From: RGIG6178 sp045612885
Lineage (GTDB): Bacteria > Bacillota_I > Bacilli_A > RFN20 > DUOF01
Assembly (NCBI GenBank): GCA_045612885.1
Contig: JAZKZZ010000015.1
Location: 1 to 64,000 of the forward strand
Direction: 5' to 3'
Length of the DNA: 64,000 nucleotides
The notes below the pieces were generated by a model. The model made no database searches, was not told the origin of the DNA, and saw only the letters and a list, made by a program, of their open reading frames with translations. How positions within the stretch are numbered: position 1 is the first letter of the stretch; every line of letters starts with the position of its first letter. Below are positions 63,589-64,000 of the stretch, piece after piece. The position numbers and the translations under genes were made by a program.

Positions 63589-64000
63589 GTGGAATCTATT
63601 TTAGAAATAATGCCCTGGATTTGGGGAGGCATATTTGTAGTGACTCTTGTTATAGAATTTGAAAGTTCTGATTTGGATGCTTTATGGTTTTCAATCGGTG
63701 CATTAGTATCGCTTATTGTGGATTTATTCTTCCCTGAATTAGGAATAGTATGGCAACTTCTAATATTCATTCTAACAACTGTTTTGTTACTATTCACTTT
63801 AGGACGTTGGGCTAAAAAGAAATTTAGGACAGAACATATTTCTACTAACGCGGATGCTTTAGTAGGTAAAGAAATTCTAATTTTAGAGGATTGTAGTGAA
63901 TTTGATAAAGGTAGTGGGTCTGTAAATGATGTTGTATGGACAACTATTTGTCAATCAGGATATTCTTTAAAAAAAGGTGATCATGCAATTATAGTTGCAA
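63589..64000 (+). CDS. NfeD-family protein, truncated by the window end
   Basis: The frame opens at GTG 63589 behind AAAAGGAG and runs past the right edge; 137 codons are visible. It begins MESILEIMPWIWGGIFVVTLVIEFES, has two to three hydrophobic helices, then a basic stretch (GRWAKKKFRTEH) followed by a beta domain beginning DALVGKEILILEDC. This is the NfeD/YbbK layout of membrane helices plus an OB-like domain. Relatives lie beside stomatin/SPFH genes, which could be sought to the right of this window. Confidence 0.85.
   Translation, partial: MESILEIMPWIWGGIFVVTLVIEFESSDLDALWFSIGALVSLIVDLFFPELGIVWQLLIFILTTVLLLFTLGRWAKKKFRTEHISTNADALVGKEILILEDCSEFDKGSGSVNDVVWTTICQSGYSLKKGDHAIIVA

Overview
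The window is a strongly AT-rich bacterial chromosome segment with AGGAGG- or AGGTGA-type ribosome binding sites, short intergenic gaps and simple hairpin plus T-tract terminators. TGA is used as a stop (for example 7461-7463, end of nifJ), so the standard bacterial code applies and this is not a TGA-Trp mollicute. Pyruvate:ferredoxin oxidoreductase, full lower glycolysis, cytosolic glycogen metabolism, peptidoglycan precursor enzymes and many small helical-repeat proteins suggest an anaerobic, fermentative, low-GC Firmicute, perhaps a host-associated member of deep Bacilli or Erysipelotrichia-like lineages. That placement is inference; no marker here fixes the species.

Layout. 1-12659: a truncated membrane protein, an unknown protein, a TIM-barrel sugar isomerase-like gene, an MFS transporter, nifJ coupled to ppa, a DUF4116 repeat protein, ung, and a 633-residue unknown. 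11808-18248 (minus): patatin, ychF, a short RelA/SpoT-type protein, a DAG-kinase-like lipid kinase, a glycerophosphodiesterase, a second patatin and a LemA-like membrane protein; this looks like a lipid-turnover cluster that also carries a (p)ppGpp hydrolase. 18344-33041 (minus): two glycogen operons, glgA-glgP-amylase and pgi-phosphohexomutase-BadF kinase-malQ-glgB, with three unknown genes between them. 33139-36184: a lipoprotein, a small DedA-like protein and an internally duplicated HTH-like protein. 36274-43760: eno, then gap-pgk-tpiA-gpmI followed by two exported paralogues.

43889-50011: a SEL1-repeat protein, clpP on the plus strand, a YbhN-like membrane protein, an HI0933-type flavoprotein, an S66 peptidase and coaD. 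50012-50516 holds a decayed reading frame and a tRNA-Ser(GCU) with its own promoter and terminator. 50517-56554: membrane protein, LolA-like protein, DUF378 protein, CYTH fragment, NERD-like protein, deoD, RDD protein and mgtE. 56652-61634: helical-repeat proteins around an alpha/beta hydrolase, a membrane-anchored Mur ligase and a D-Ala-D-Ala-type ligase. The right end carries a transglutaminase-like protein and the start of an NfeD-family gene.

Working together, glycogen is made and branched by GlgA and GlgB and mobilised by GlgP, MalQ and the GH13 amylase. Glucose-1-P enters through the phosphohexomutase, free glucose perhaps through the BadF-type kinase, both reach PGI, and carbon then runs through gap-pgk-tpiA-gpmI-eno to pyruvate and NifJ. 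No ADP-glucose pyrophosphorylase (glgC) gene is present in the window. No CRISPR array, prophage or intact insertion sequence was seen. The least explained items are the membrane Mur ligase operon, the duplicated HTH-like protein, the 24097-26055 cassette, and the synthetase-dead RelA/SpoT protein.
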